DNA of 64,000 bases from Sepiola atlantica (GCA_963556195.1 OY744516.1:34833778-34897777), one strand, 5' to 3'; counted from the stretch's first letter, positions 1 to 10,683 are shown. Numbers and translations are program-made. The notes: generated by a model not told the origin, from the letters alone.

Positions 1-93
1 TCTGTCCGGGAAAAAAATCAACAGACATCTTAAATCCCGACCCATCAATAAGAAAAGCTGGTAACTACATATTCTCCCACAAACACACATGTA

Positions 94-1429
94 TGAGGAC
101 TGTCTAAAAAGTATCCGACTGTTATTTTTTCCATGCGAAATAGAGATGATAGGGCGGCGTCACTCTACACAGTAGAAGGAAGACACCTTCATGCGCATGT
201 GTGAATTTTATCACTGCCATCCTGCATGTTAGTCGCTGCCTGTTGGTCGCTGAGTGAGGTGCTACACAATGTGTTCGTTGTATTACCGATTCTCTCAAGA
301 TGACTGAACGTGTTGAGCAAAGGTACTGCATCAAATTTTGTCAAAAGCTTGGTGATTCTCAAAGCAAAACAATTCGTAAGATTCAACAGGTGTTTGGCGA
401 AGATGCGATGGCCTAACACAAATTAAGAAATGGTTCAACCGATTCAAAAATGTCCGCACATCAGCGGAGAGTGACCAGCGTTCTGGCAGGCCCCAAACTG
501 CTCAGATTGCAGCTGTTGTTGAAAGGGTGTGAAATGTGATGATGGAAGATCGTTGTTCAACCGTGCGAAAGATCACCCAAGAGGTCGGAGTGAGTAAAGA
601 TTTCTACACATGCAATTTTGCGTGATGATTTGAACATGCACAAAGTGGCTTCGAAATTTCTGCCCAAGTTGTTGTTGCAGGAACAAAAGAACCTCCGTTT
701 TCAAGTGGCACAAGACCTTCTGGAAACTGCCAACACTGATCCTGGGTTTCTGAACACCGTGATAACTGGAGATAAGTCACGGTTGTACGGATATGACCCA
801 GAAACAAAAAGACAGTCGTTGCAATGAAAGCATCCCGAGTCTCCAACACCAAAAAAAGCGTGATAGGTGCAAAGCAAAATCAAGGTGATGCTGACTGTCT
901 TCTTTGATATCCGTGGAATTGTGCATCATGAATACGCACCTGAAGGACAAACAGTGACAAAGGAGTACTATCAGGATGTTCTTCGGCGTCTCCGTGATGC
1001 AGTTCGGCGCTAAAGACCAGACATGTGGATGGCAAAAAACTGGCAACTACATCACGACACCGCCCCCCGCACATTCATCCCAATTGATCCAACATTTCTA
1101 TGCTAAACATCGAATTCCAGTCGTTTGCCAACCTCCCTACTCTCCAGATATGGCTCCTTGCGACTTCTGGTTGTTTTCGAAAATTGAAGACGCCACTGAA
1201 AGGTTCCCGTTTTGAGACTAGAGAAGAGATAATGCGGAACGCGACAGCCGAGATGAACACCATTCACAAAAAAAGACTTCCAGAGGTGTTTCCGGTAGTG
1301 GATGGATCGGTGGGCTGAGCGTGTGCAAGCACAAGGGGTCTACTTTGAAAGGGATTAGGGTCTCAACCCCGTCAGGTATTTGAAATATTTTTTCTGGCCT
1401 AAGGTCGGATACTTTTTAGACAGGCCTCG
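94..1429 (+). mobile_element. mariner (DD34D-type) DNA transposon, full length, inactivated
   Basis: Near-perfect terminal inverted repeats of about 27 bp bound the element: TGTCTAAAAAGTATCCGAC just inside the left end, and its complement at 1403-1424. Both ends abut a TA dinucleotide (92-93 and 1430-1431), the expected Tc1/mariner target duplication. The 1.34-kb length is normal for mariner. The interior is a transposase pseudogene listed separately. The ends are intact, so it could be mobilised in trans if a related transposase existed. That last point is inference. Confidence 0.93.
300..1358 (+). pseudogene. mariner transposase pseudogene
   Basis: Reading starts at ATG 300 (MTERVEQRYCIKFCQ). 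It runs through the N-terminal helix-turn-helix region (TQIKKWFNRF, SDQRSGRPQT), then the catalytic core with VITGDKSRLYGYDPETK, HHDTAP and YSPDMAPCDFWLF. It ends with VYFERD and TAG at 1356-1358. The aspartate pattern fits the mariner D,D(34)D triad, but the second-to-third spacing is disturbed by an inserted base near 1060. Frameshifts near 410 and 600, a stop near 530 and another near 825 break the frame. Roughly 345 codons is the usual family length. In life it would have cut and pasted the element through its inverted repeats. It is clearly dead here. Confidence 0.92.
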
Positions 1430-1439
1430 TATATAACAC

Positions 1440-1708
1440 TAACACACACTATTTTACATGCAACTCTCTCTTGCCAACATTATCTCTTCAGCGTTGTGCC
1501 ATTTTTTGTATTTTTTTTTTTTCAAATAAATATTACCAACATCATTTCTTTTTTTTTTTTCGCATGTATTCTCTCTTTCTTATACAGATCCTTTCCTTTC
1601 TTTCATGTACATATTGTATCTTTACTTTCTTCCTCACTTTTTTTTCTTTCACATATACTTTAGCCTATTTCTTTGTCTCTTTCATACATATATCTTCCTC
1701 TGAGGCAA

Positions 1709-1744
<36 letters not shown>

Positions 1745-1870
1745 TTCCTATTTCTCTTCTGCAAATACACATGTGCACCTCTCTTTCTCTCTCTGCGAAT
1801 CTCATTTTGGATACTTATCTCCCCCTTCCACATTTCAATATATCTCCTTCCATAGAAATAAAACATAATA
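1440..1870. repeat. Pyrimidine-rich low-complexity tract with (TC)n
   Basis: T- and CT-rich DNA with TCTCTCTC runs at 1709-1745 and 1780-1795. The 134-aa reading through it is almost entirely F, S, L and I, a composition artefact rather than a protein. No other feature seen. Confidence 0.85.
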
Positions 1871-2299
1871 TTTAATCCATATTTAAAGCCATGAAAATGA
1901 TTATCCCCCTAAGTATTCACCCAACAGAACAATCATTCTTTAAAAAATCATTTGTTGAACTAAAAAAAAAATGAACTGATAATTACTGAAAACGTTTCAC
2001 TTTAATCCTGGATGGGTTGGATTATTATGGGCTTGATTTCTGAGCCACTTTTAGGACAAGGGATGGATTAAGCCAATGTGTAATGGATATCAACACAGAC
2101 TATAGAATTGGCTAAGTTCAAGTCCAATCAGATCTATTGCATTTACTTGCACAGTAATACCCTCCTCTCATCTATGATACAGGTGTGTACCTAGTACCTG
2201 GTGCGGCATTAACCCTGTTCGGGTTGAGTGGACTTCCTCTGAAGAGGAAGTTTCTAGGCAATTAAATTTACAAGCGGCCCCCAATCACATATACATCCC
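1871..2299. other. Unannotated AT-rich interval
   Basis: No ORF, RNA or recognised repeat. A short imperfect hairpin around 2222-2260 (ACTTCCTCTGAAGAGGAAGT) is the only visible structure. Confidence 0.5.
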
Positions 2300-2860
2300 G
2301 GTTAGGAGAGATGACGTTGTTTTGGCTCTTCTTTAGTTTATGTTGTTTTTGTAAGGGAGATAACTTAACTCGATTTTATGCTTGTATTTTTTATAACAAT
2401 TAATTTCAAACATTTTTCTATTTAAAAATAATGATTGTCAAACTTTTTATTTGCAAAAACAAGAATTTTTTTATATAATGTAATTTCAACATTTGATTCT
2501 AACAAAAATTAAAAAACAATGAAAAAACAAATTTTTTTTTTTTAAATGTAAACGGAAACATGTCCTGTTTCCATATTTTCTTATTTCCGTGTGACCACGA
2601 AAAATCGGAAATCTTTTTGTCATACTTAATATTTAAAACATTTAATTTTCAATTTTAATAATTTTTTAAACTTTTCTAAAAAGAGCGGGGTCAAAAATCG
2701 TAAATATAATAACATATAATTTTTTTTAATGGAAAAATGTTTGAAATCAATTGTTACGAAATACAAGTATAACATCGCGATAAGTTACCTCCCTTACAGC
2801 AACACCATAAACTAAAGGAACGTTTTTTTTTGCTGGAAATGTCACCGTCCTCCCACATAC
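2300..2860. mobile_element. Fold-back MITE with about 120-bp inverted arms
   Basis: The left arm (about 2303-2424) and right arm (about 2727-2857) are inverted copies. For example, GTAAGGGAGATAACTTAACT on the left matches the complement of AAGTTACCTCCCTTAC on the right, and the AATTAATTTCAAACATTTTT segment is likewise mirrored. The central part is AT-rich and noncoding. Long arms without a transposase fit a nonautonomous fold-back element; the superfamily cannot be assigned. Confidence 0.75.
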
Positions 2861-2870
2861 AGTACCTGCT

Positions 2871-3389
2871 ATTCCTAAATAGTCACCCATCCGGCACTGA
2901 TCACATTTAACGTTGCTTAACTCTAATGATCTAATGAAAATCTGTGTGTCAACGTGATTCTGCCATAAATATACGGGTGCATGTAAAATCATAAACAGAC
3001 CAACATGTTAATTTTTTTATCATCAGAAATCAGAGAATCATCCAATTTGTGTGACATTTTTAGTATGTATTCCATAAATCATATACTTTCTAAGGAATAT
3101 AAATTTTCAAATTTAACATAGCAATTTTCAAAAGACGGAAGTTTGATGGAATTTAAGTTTGGACCAGATTAATGCACATGCGCAATAACGTTTTAAAAAT
3201 AAGTTGTTTCTGTTAAAAAAAAAAGATTCGACATAATTTTTTCCAACAAGAAGCAAAAAAATCAAGTTAAAGAGCCCTAGCCTTAGCCCTAACCCAGTTC
3301 ACTGCTGAAACAATCCCTTCTAAGGCCTCCTGCAGGCTCCCTCATCTTTGGTTAATGATTTAGGAGTTTAGGCCGACGCTTGGACAGTG
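2871..3389. other. Unannotated AT-rich interval
   Basis: No gene recognised. It contains a degenerate telomere-like string (AGCCCTAGCCTTAGCCCTAACCC near 3274-3296, partly quoted) that is too short and irregular to be a telomeric array. Confidence 0.4.
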
Positions 3390-4090
3390 CCGGGTATCCT
3401 ATATATGTTTATGTGCTCAATATACAAGCATGCCAATGAAAACAAAGTAACAACTCAAAGACAAAATAAAATTCAAAACAACATTTATTGTTCGTGGGCC
3501 CGACTGAGTTCACTATGAAATTGTGTCCATTGAGAATGAATATAAGAAAGTCTGTAAATGATGTGTACGTAAGGAGAGAGGTGAAGTCTTATATACCGAA
3601 TTGTGTGTTTGTGTGTGAGCGCACATGGAGGCAAAGTGTCCATTGAGAATATGTGTGCAAGAAAGTATGTAAATGGTGTTTGTTATGAAATTGAGTTCAC
3701 AAGAATGTGTTCAACAAAGTCTGAGTAGAAGGATGTGTGTGTGTAAGTAGAGAAAAGTCTTATGTACCAGCATTGTGTGTTTGTCTGCAAGTACACATAG
3801 TATGTGATGTGTTCGTCAAAGCAATAGTCAAACTTAGACGGGGGACAGAGACGGTCTGACTGATGTTATCTGTAGCAAGTACTGAATTAGAAAGAGCAGG
3901 AGAGAGTATGTGCATCCCTTTTTATAAGGCAGATTGTAATGCCACCTGCCGTCCTGAAAAAGGGAAATAATACGGGTCTGACGACCTCTAGTGAAGTGAG
4001 TGTCTGTGTAAATGTATTAAGAAAGGAACGTAATGCAACAATGATTTCCAAGGTAGGTAGCATAATCTTGGTAAGCAAAAACAATAAGCA
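3390..4090 (-). mobile_element. Possible solo LTR (minus strand), including an imperfect internal duplication
   Basis: On the minus strand a TATA-like CTTATAAAAAGGG (about 3919-3931) lies upstream of an AATAAA (complement near 3482-3488), the order expected in an LTR. Within 3497-3810 two diverged copies of a segment (GTCCATTGAGAATg…, AAGTCTTAT…TACC, TTGTGTGTTTGT) are repeated head to tail. Exact ends and a target duplication could not be fixed, so this is tentative. It could equally be an unrelated tandem-repeat locus. Confidence 0.35.
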
Positions 4091-4308
4091 TTTGTGTTAA
4101 CTTATGTGTTGAACTAACTTGATATTAAAATTAATGTGAGGACTTCCTAAAAATGATTTTAAGCAATGTCTTTCTTACTGAGATTTCAGTCATGAATTCA
4201 GACTTGATGTTTTGGTCCGTTGTTTCTTTGTTTACTTTCTCTTTCTCTATAATCCCTCTCACTCTCTTCGTCTTCTTCACGAAAAGGAAATAAAGGAGAC
4301 ATCAGCAA

Positions 4309-4671
4309 TCACAACATAAAATTACAATTTATCCATTTCAAAACTTGTTTTTTTCTGTTCTTTCTCGAAAAACGTAAACGGTCCCATACCCGTTTAAGGA
4401 GCAGAGGGAGGTTGCATGGTGAGTATCCCTCACGCAGTGTGTCTTGGGCTGGCGAAGCCTGGGAGCACTGGTCTCTATTCAGACAATTAAACAGCTTCCG
4501 AACAGTTTCATTGTACCCAATTTCACTCACAACGCTTGGTTTGACACGTGGCATATGGTTTTCAGACACTTGCCTAAGATGCCGTGAGGCAGGATAGAAC
4601 CCATAACCAACAGATGAGAATGCAATCATTCTAACTGCTCGATCACACTTGCCCTTTTTGTGGCGAGACAC
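4309..4671 (-). CDS. Orphan 120-codon ORF, unknown product
   Basis: An uninterrupted minus-strand frame of 120 codons from MSRHKKGKCDRAVRM to WINCNFML. It is mixed in composition (basic, with scattered Cys and Trp) and not low complexity, unlike most frames in this window. No domain, signal peptide or membrane segment is evident. The upstream minus-strand sequence is purine-rich (complement of the pyrimidine tract at 4690-5100), so there is no acceptor-like tract. It could be part of an unrecognised mobile element, an exon or chance. No function is proposed. Confidence 0.25.
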   Translation of the reverse strand: MSRHKKGKCDRAVRMIAFSSVGYGFYPASRHLRQVSENHMPRVKPSVVSEIGYNETVRKLFNCLNRDQCSQASPAQDTLREGYSPCNLPLLLKRVWDRLRFSRKNRKKQVLKWINCNFML

Positions 4672-5105
4672 TAAAATGTGACAAGAATCTCTTCTTTACG
4701 AAATCTGTCTCCTTCCTTTCCCCTTTTTACTCTCTCCACCCCTTCCCCTTTTTTCACTCTCCACCCCTTCCCTGTGTTCTCTATCCTTCCCTTCCCCTTT
4801 GTTCTCTATCCTTCCCTTCCCCTTTTCTCTCTTTCTTTTGCTTCCTCTTTTCTCCCTTTTCTTTCTCTCCACCCCTTCCTCTTTCCTTCCCTTCCTCTTT
4901 TCACCCTTTTTTTCTCTATTCTTTCCTTCCCCTTTTCTCTCTTTCCTTCCCTTCCCCATCCTTCGCTTCCCTTTTCTCCCTTTTTTTCTCTATCCTTTCC
5001 TTTATCTTTTCCCCCTTTTTTTCTCTTTCTTTTCCTTCCTCTTCTCTATGCTTCCCTATATCTTTTCTTCCTTTTTTTTTCTCATTCTTTCCTTCCTTCC
5101 TGTCA
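4672..5105. repeat. Pyrimidine-rich (CCTTCCC/TTTCTC) low-complexity array
   Basis: Irregular tandem units of the type CCTTCCCTTCCCCTTTT-CTCTCTTT, almost pure C+T on the plus strand. Long frames on both strands here are artefacts (F/S/L/P-rich, or K/R/E/G-rich on the other strand). The strand asymmetry is extreme and could favour triplex DNA. Confidence 0.9.
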
Positions 5106-5660
5106 GTCTGTCTTGGTTCAGTTCTTTAGTTGTTACATCAAACCATTCAAAATTATACCGTTATCAAATTCAGCTTTTGCACTGTTGATAAAACAGAAAA
5201 ACCATCCCATAATATAGCAACCATGTCAGCATGAATGTCCTTGAAGGGACTAAACTCCAAAAAATAATTATGAATAATTGACCCAATTTGTTGGAATTTT
5301 TATAAATATAAACTTATTTACATTCAATAAAAAAAAGTTACACCAATGATTTCTCAAAATACAAAAGCCACTGGATGCAAGATAATTGGAAGATTGTAAA
5401 TAGTTCGCAGATCTTGACCTAGAAAACCAGCACTGAAAACTCTGATCTTTGGTTGCACATCCGAGAATCTAAGCAACTTCATAGATGTGCACATTTTCCG
5501 TAACCTATTTTTTGCCGATGCTCAGTTCATTAATTCTCTTTTATGGCATTTCTTGGAGTAACAGATGGGGTGGGGTGCCATCTTCTCTCCAAATGTGTAA
5601 TTGGTTGTATTGGGTTACTTGATACCAGTGGTAAGGAACAATCATCAATTATTGAACATT
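5106..5660. other. Unannotated AT-rich interval
   Basis: No ORF, RNA or clear repeat was recognised. Confidence 0.4.
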
Positions 5661-5664
5661 CAAT

Positions 5665-6055
5665 ATAGATACATAGATAGGAACAGGCTAATGTTGATGA
5701 GAATAGAAAAAAAATAGATAGAAATGGGCTAATGTTGATAGAAATAGAAAGATAAGAACAGGCTGATATTTATAAGAATACAAAGAACGATAAGAACAGG
5801 CTAATATTAATGAGAATAGAAAGATAGATACATATGAATAGGCTAATATTAATGAGAATAGAAAGATAGATACATACAAATAGGCTAATATTGATGAGAA
5901 TAGAAAGAAAATTAAGAAGAGAAGAGTATTTATAGGAATAGAAAGATAGATAGGAAAAGGCTAATATTGATAGGAACAGATTAATATGTATAGGAATAAA
6001 AAAAAAGATATGCACAGGCTAATATTGATAGCAACAAAAAGATAGATAGATGTGA
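5665..6055. repeat. Minisatellite, about 40-bp unit (AGGCTAATATT…GAATAGAAAGATAGATA)
   Basis: About ten imperfect head-to-tail copies of a unit of roughly 40 bp containing GGCTAATATTRATGAGAATA followed by GAAAGATAGATA. Best-matching neighbours are at about 5823-5910. Copies vary in length through the GATA stretch. Minus-strand frames here are repetitive artefacts. Confidence 0.85.
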
Positions 6056-6064
6056 ATATGTATA

Positions 6065-6773
6065 AGTGCGTTCACTGCATTGGCTACGTTGTGCCCGTCC
6101 AAAGTTGTTGTCCGACTCAGTCAGTGCTGCAACTAAGAATTCTCATTCCAAGTCAGGCCAAACAATTAACAGGTTTATTTGTTGGAGGTTACAAATGATA
6201 CTCGTGTTCCAAGGTTGAAAAATAGCAAACTTGCAAGATGAGATTTTTAGCCCGACCAAATCGAAACATGAGTCAGCTCAAAACATTCCTTTGGCTAAGA
6301 GCTCGAAAAGCTCACTTTGCCTGGAGAGGAACCCGGCTCAACTGACTGCCAGCCCATAAAAAACAAACTGGCTGTGTCATGCCCAGAGGGCCATGTCTCC
6401 CCCCTCTCCTTTCCATTTCCTGGAATCTTTTCCTCCTGACTGGAAATCTTAGATGCTAGTCTTTCTCACTGGTCACCATTCGACCACCCAAAGGCTGACT
6501 GCTGGAGATATTCACTAGAGATAACTACCAGACAATCCACCCAAGGGGGGTTATCATGGAGACTATCTAGGAACATTGTTTTTGTTTTTTTTCAAGTGTA
6601 TCGGTCCCAACATGACTCCTCGGTTTATGAGGCACTTATTGTTTCCAAAGAGAAATAAGATTCTGAGTGGCCCAATATAAAATCAAAGACATTTTCAATT
6701 TCCTCTGTGCTCTACCCCCTTGTCCTTTGACTGAGCATCTATCATCTGCAACGTCTGCTATTTGCATGCACCA
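6065..6773 (-). mobile_element. LTR-like repeat, copy 1
   Basis: Homologous over its whole length to 42120-42800: both share CAGTCAGTGCTGCA, CCGACCAAAT, CATTCGACCACCCA, TTTAATGAGGCACTTATT-type and TTTTCAATTTC segments in the same order. On the minus strand it has an AATAAA (complement near 6174) downstream of a weak TATA-like TTTTATGGG. That suggests a solo LTR on the minus strand; exact ends and a TSD are not secure. Confidence 0.55.
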
Positions 6774-6833
6774 CTAAAATATGCAGCCTAGTGCATTTTT
6801 ACATAGGAACAGACTAAGATTGAGATAGATATA

Positions 6834-6895
6834 CAGCAACAAACGTATATATATATGTATGTATATATATATGTATGTATGTATGTATATATTAT
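6834..6895. repeat. (TATG/TA)n microsatellite
   Basis: Alternating TATATATG and TATG units. Confidence 0.9.
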
Positions 6896-7153
6896 ACTAA
6901 AGCTCAGTTAATGTTTTTTTTTCAGGTTTTGTTTCCTACATACTTTAATCATACAAAATACATGTTAAACTATTTCTCCATTTTAGGATTGAGTTATGTT
7001 TGAAACAACTTCCATTTTAATCATTCAAATTAGCTGCAATTTGCAAATAATTCATTAAATGATCTATATCTTACTTTCTCTCTCATTTTCTCCTGTATGT
7101 TGTTTGACCTCCTCTTCTTATTCGATGAATAGCTATCACTCTTGCTTTAATCT

Positions 7154-7185
<32 letters not shown>

Positions 7186-7309
7186 ATTAACAGTCGTCGT
7201 TTATAAAGAAAAAAGAGAAGAAAAAGAATAGTGGAATACTCCACTTCATTATAAATGAAAAGGAATCAGCAGTAATACTATTTAACCTATAGTTAGAGAA
7301 AAAAAGAAG

Positions 7310-7344
<35 letters not shown>

Positions 7345-7790
7345 CAAGCAGAAAGAGGCTAATTTTGGATTTTGTCGTTTTATTTTTATATTTAACTAGC
7401 TTTGCAAACTCAGTATTTCCTAACCTAAGTCCAATCTGTGATCCAACTGGTTATTTGTTTTCTTATATATGTATATATATATAACAAGTTTTGTGAAATG
7501 ATGTGAATCTGTCCTTCATAACATTGATATGGTATAAAATTAAATCAAAAATATTGTATACAACATAGCTATAGCCTTATACTATTGAGCTATTATAATT
7601 GCTTCATGTTATAAAATTTATATTTGAATATAGCATTTTTTAAATAGAAATACATATATATATATATATATATCTACACACACACATATACACGCACACA
7701 CATATATATATAGCATATATCATAACAGTTGATAAAGAAAACGATAAAGTGCTCGATCGCAGGTTCTACATGAGCTCATATGAAGTATTT
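6896..7790. repeat. AT-rich spacer with (TC)n and (TA)n microsatellites
   Basis: (TC)n lies at about 7150-7182, (TA)n at about 7312-7342, and smaller TATATA runs near 7465, 7650 and 7685-7710. No gene, RNA or dispersed repeat was recognised between them. Confidence 0.7.
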
Positions 7791-7792
7791 TA

Positions 7793-7954
7793 TTTAAAAA
7801 CTATACATTACAGTGTCTGTTTAGTGAACCGAGGTTTGGACATGAGGTTTCTGGGGTAGAAACCGTCTCATATTGTCAGACCGAATCTTTAGCATCGTTC
7901 AGTTGGTGAAAACTTTGAGAAAAACCGAACACACTGTAATCTATAGTTTTTAAG
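7793..7954. mobile_element. Short hairpin MITE
   Basis: Inverted ends TAAAAACTATACATTACAGT (7795-7814) and its near-complement at 7930-7952 (ACTGTAATCTATAGTTTTTA) bound about 160 bp of noncoding sequence. Size and structure fit a MITE. No TSD was resolved. Confidence 0.6.
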
Positions 7955-8084
7955 AAAATTATAATAAGCCTGCCAAATTTAATGCAAAGTTCTGTCCAAC
8001 TGGGTCATTAAACACTGTTTATAACAGCCTTCTAGGTATGTAAAGACATAAATAGACATTAATTCGCTTCCTTTCACCGTGATT

Positions 8085-8240
8085 GTTAGGTTGGCCGCAT
8101 GGTTCTAGGAGTTTAGACGGAAGTTAAAATGTTGACTCGGGTCTGAGGTTCGAATCGTGGAACTAGCAGAACTATCATCCTCCACACTGATGATTACCGG
8201 AAAAGGATGAAACACATGTTCATGTGGATAAGAATTTTAA
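8085..8240 (+). mobile_element. Possible tRNA-derived SINE
   Basis: A box-A-like TTGGCCGCATGGTTCTAGG (8091-8109) and a box-B-like GAGGTTCGAATCG (about 8145-8157) have the spacing of a tRNA gene. The cloverleaf stems do not close properly, so this is not a functional tRNA. The following GATGATTACCGGAAAAGGATG part would be the SINE body. Confidence 0.4.
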
Positions 8241-8524
8241 AAATATTCATCATAATATAGTATATATATATATATATATACTACACAAATTCAGTGAAAT
8301 GGAATATTCAATTTTTGTGAATAACTTTCATATTTCTCATTTGGATTTGTTTACATTTTGACTGTTTAATCGATATCAATTCGATATATGAAAATAATCT
8401 GGCAGTATTTCACTGACGAACCAATTTTTTTTTTTAAATGTGGAATTTTCAAAATTTAAAGATTTAACAAATAACGAAAATGCTGTTTATTTATGAACAC
8501 ACTTTCGAAGAACTGTATTCGTAC

Positions 8525-9262
8525 TAGTGACGGGACGAATCTAATATTTTTCCGGAATTCATCCTAAATTCCTGATTCTCTTTAAATCTCTAAATATTTA
8601 GCTATAGAGTTGTTCTTGCTTTTTTCAAATTTTCGGATTACCTTTAAACCGCATGTAATAATATGTAGAATTTGGTATATTCGGACTACTGTTCTCATGT
8701 TGAGTTTTTTTATCACAACGTTTCGGCCGATGTAACATCCGACCATCTTCAGGTGTACCTTGTCCACGAGGGTAGCATGCTCTCGTTCAATCTGCCATGA
8801 CTGGGAAGAAGTCTTCAGTAATTCGCAATTCTTCGTATCGCCTGCACTGAGGATTAAACCTTTAACCTTCAGATGACTGTCACTTAGAACTGAATTTTAC
8901 TTAGTAATATATCCACTGCGCCACGAGTCCTTGCTGAGAACAGTAGTCCGAATATACCAAATTCTACAAATTATCAACCCTCATCTAAAAAATTCCGAAA
9001 CATGTAATAATATGTGCATTATTTTTGCAAACGTAAAAAATACACGCGTGGGGAAGAGTGACATATAAAGTTTAGTTTTAATAGCAGTTTAAAATCAATA
9101 AATATTTATCATTAGTACCTCTAATGGAAAAGTTGGTTTTAAACAGAACAAACAAAAAAAACAATTTAAAGAAACGCTTTTGTCATCGGAAAATAGGCAC
9201 AAATTTTTCCGATTCCGATACCCTAAAAATTTTTCCGATTACAATTAATTGTCCCAACACTA
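8525..9262. mobile_element. Nonautonomous hAT-type MITE, split by a SINE
   Basis: Ends TAGTGACGGGACGAAT (8525) and the complement of TAGTGTTGGGACAATT (ending 9262) are imperfect inverted repeats. They are flanked by ATTCGTAC (8517-8524) and ATTGGTAC (9263-9270), an 8-bp target duplication with one mismatch, as expected of hAT elements. Subterminal TTTTTCCGATT motifs repeat near both ends. There is no transposase sequence. Without the nested SINE (8667-9000) and one TSD copy, the element is about 390 bp. Confidence 0.7.
8667..9000 (-). mobile_element. tRNA-derived SINE with inverted terminal segments, copy 1
   Basis: Flanked by a perfect 15-bp TSD, CATGTAATAATATGT (8652-8666 and 9001-9015). 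On the minus strand a tRNA-like head has box A TGGCGCAGTGGAT and box B AGGTTTAATCC (about 8850-8930). Unusually, a segment of about 37 bp at the head (8934-8970) reappears inverted near the 3' end (8661-8697), so the RNA would fold end to end. The 3' part carries CCTGAAGATGG…CGGCCGAAACG. Removing it restores the hAT MITE. Confidence 0.75.
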
Positions 9263-9270
9263 ATTGGTAC

Positions 9271-9700
9271 ATTTAATAGTTTGCTGTAACAGTTTTTGTA
9301 TTTATTATTTTGTTCATTCGTTCTGGTAATAAAACGATTAAATGATGACAAGTCTCCCGTGACACTGATGTCCACACTTCAATAATGATTCACTTCAATT
9401 CTTCAAGATTTGATGGATAGTATTTTCTTAATCTCATAAAGATTTTCCATAAATTTTCTATTGAATATACATCTGAACATTTGCAGGCTGGAAGATGAAT
9501 TCGTTGTCTTCAATGTATGGGATAAGCAAATGATTTAGGATATTCTGATAGATAACAGCATTAATCGATCTTTCCAAAAGCGGATCTTGATGGCAGGCAT
9601 GCAAACCGTGACAGATTAGGCGAATTTCACACCATTTCATACATTTCACATCATCTCGTTTCACATCATCTCGTTTTGTTAGTTTATACCAAAATCAGAT
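9271..9700 (-). pseudogene. Tc1-like transposase relic (C-terminal part)
   Basis: Minus-strand frames read DPLLERSINAVIYQNILNHL…PYIEDNEFIFQ, then LWKIFMRLRKYYP…LEELK and SRETCHHLI…LPERMNKIINTKT. This order matches the C-terminal half of Tc1/mariner transposases (INxxxYxxIL, FQxDNAP region, NPIENLW, LIxSMPRR). The DNAPxH-to-SPDLNP section appears deleted, and stops interrupt the rest. The 5' part is absent. Confidence 0.65.
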
Positions 9701-9739
9701 TGGCAGAGTCTAGGCCATTTTTGGAGAATGGCTTGTTCT

Positions 9740-9993
9740 CTCTCAATGTGAAGTATGGTCCTGGTCAGTTCTAGGAGGTCCACCTTTCCAGGCTTTACCT
9801 TCTCGTCCTTTGAGAAGGGGTTAGTTTATTGCTCATCACCTGAGCCGCCCCTACCGGGGAATGCTTACAGGGCTGCCAAAGAAACTTTTGTTCAGTCAGA
9901 GTGCTCTTCTTCTAGGGTGCTGGCTTTGCAAATCCCCCTTTCCCTGACCTTGCATTTAATCTTCCCGCCATGGGAGGGAGATAAATAAAATCT
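9740..9993 (+). mobile_element. U2-related SINE, body type A, 5'-truncated
   Basis: Same body as the complete copies at 22885-23269 and 25579-25957: CAGTTCTAGGAGGTCCACC, GTTAGTTTATTGCT, CTACCGGGGAATGC and the CTTTCCCTGACCTTG tail region in the same order. The U2-like head is missing. Frames through it (such as 9755-9988) are not protein-coding. Confidence 0.7.
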
Positions 9994-10007
9994 TGGTCCA
10001 TTGTTAT

Positions 10008-10228
10008 CCATTCTGATACTACACTTCATCTTGTCTGTCCTCAATCAGTGAAGGAGAAATCTTTCTCGAGTGCAGCAATTCTAATTTTTGTCCCAATCCA
10101 GAATTCTCGTTTTTGGGGAGCTGGATTTTCTCGACATTAAAACCGACCTTGTGTCTAACTCTGCCCTCGTGGGAAGGCAAGTAAGTAGGGACTTGTGAGG
10201 TTGTCATTGGCATTAAAGATGATGAGAA
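10008..10228 (+). mobile_element. U2-related SINE, body type B, head incomplete
   Basis: Matches 37787-38050 through ATACTACACTTCATCTT, TCTGTCCTCAATCAGTGAA, GGGGAGCTGGATTTTC, ACATTAAAACCGACCTTGTG and TGCCCTCGTGGGAAGGCAA. Only the inverted GTGTAGTAT complement of the head region remains. The tail is similar to that of type A. Confidence 0.65.
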
Positions 10229-10316
10229 TAGAGAATTTTAATTTATCACTTTGCGGTTTCTAATGTAAGAAGTTGGTGTTTAATCGATATAATAATCAAA
10301 AGATGTTTTTGTTTGT

Positions 10317-10683
10317 ATCATTTCGATTATTTGGACTACTGTTCTCATCTTGAATGTTATCACAACGTTTCGGCCGCTGTAACCTCCGACCTTCTTCAGG
10401 TGTATATTTTTGAACTCGGGAATATTTCTGTCAAACTCAGGAATCTGGACGGAATTTCAAACGGAACCCTTTATTTAATCCACGGAGGTAGTATGCTCTC
10501 ATTCTGTCAGCCATGACTGGGAGAAGTCTTAAGTAATTCGCAATTCTTTGTCTCAAAAAGATACACCTGAAGAAGTCCGGAGGTTACAACGGTTGAAACG
10601 TTGTGATGATAACAGATGAGAACAGTAGTTCAAATAATCGAAATCATAGAAATTCTCAATCCTCATCTCAAAAATTCAGAAAC
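10317..10683 (-). mobile_element. Fold-back SINE related to 8667-9000, copy 2
   Basis: The first about 85 bp (10320-10404: CGATTATTTGGACTACTGTT, TCACAACGTTTCGGCCG, CTTCTTCAGGTGTA) are repeated inverted at 10563-10650. The flanks ATGTTTTTGTTTGT (10303-10316) and ATGTTTTTGATTGT (10684-10697) look like a 14-bp TSD with one mismatch. The centre shares GTAGTATGCTCTCATTCTGT, AGCCATGACTGGGA and AATTCGCAATTCTT with copy 1, but the tRNA-like head is gone. Confidence 0.7.

Noticed and set aside
3274..3296. Interstitial telomeric repeat
   Set aside because: Only a few irregular CCCTAA-like units.
4678..5217. Long plus-strand frame of 179 codons
   Set aside because: Pure pyrimidine-tract artefact made almost only of F, S, L and P; the opposite strand is equally open with K, E, R and G.
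5665..6055. CRISPR-like array
   Set aside because: Units are contiguous and drifting with no unique spacers; an ordinary minisatellite in a eukaryotic context.
8085..8170. Functional tRNA gene
   Set aside because: Box-like sequences exist but acceptor and T stems do not pair; kept as a possible SINE.
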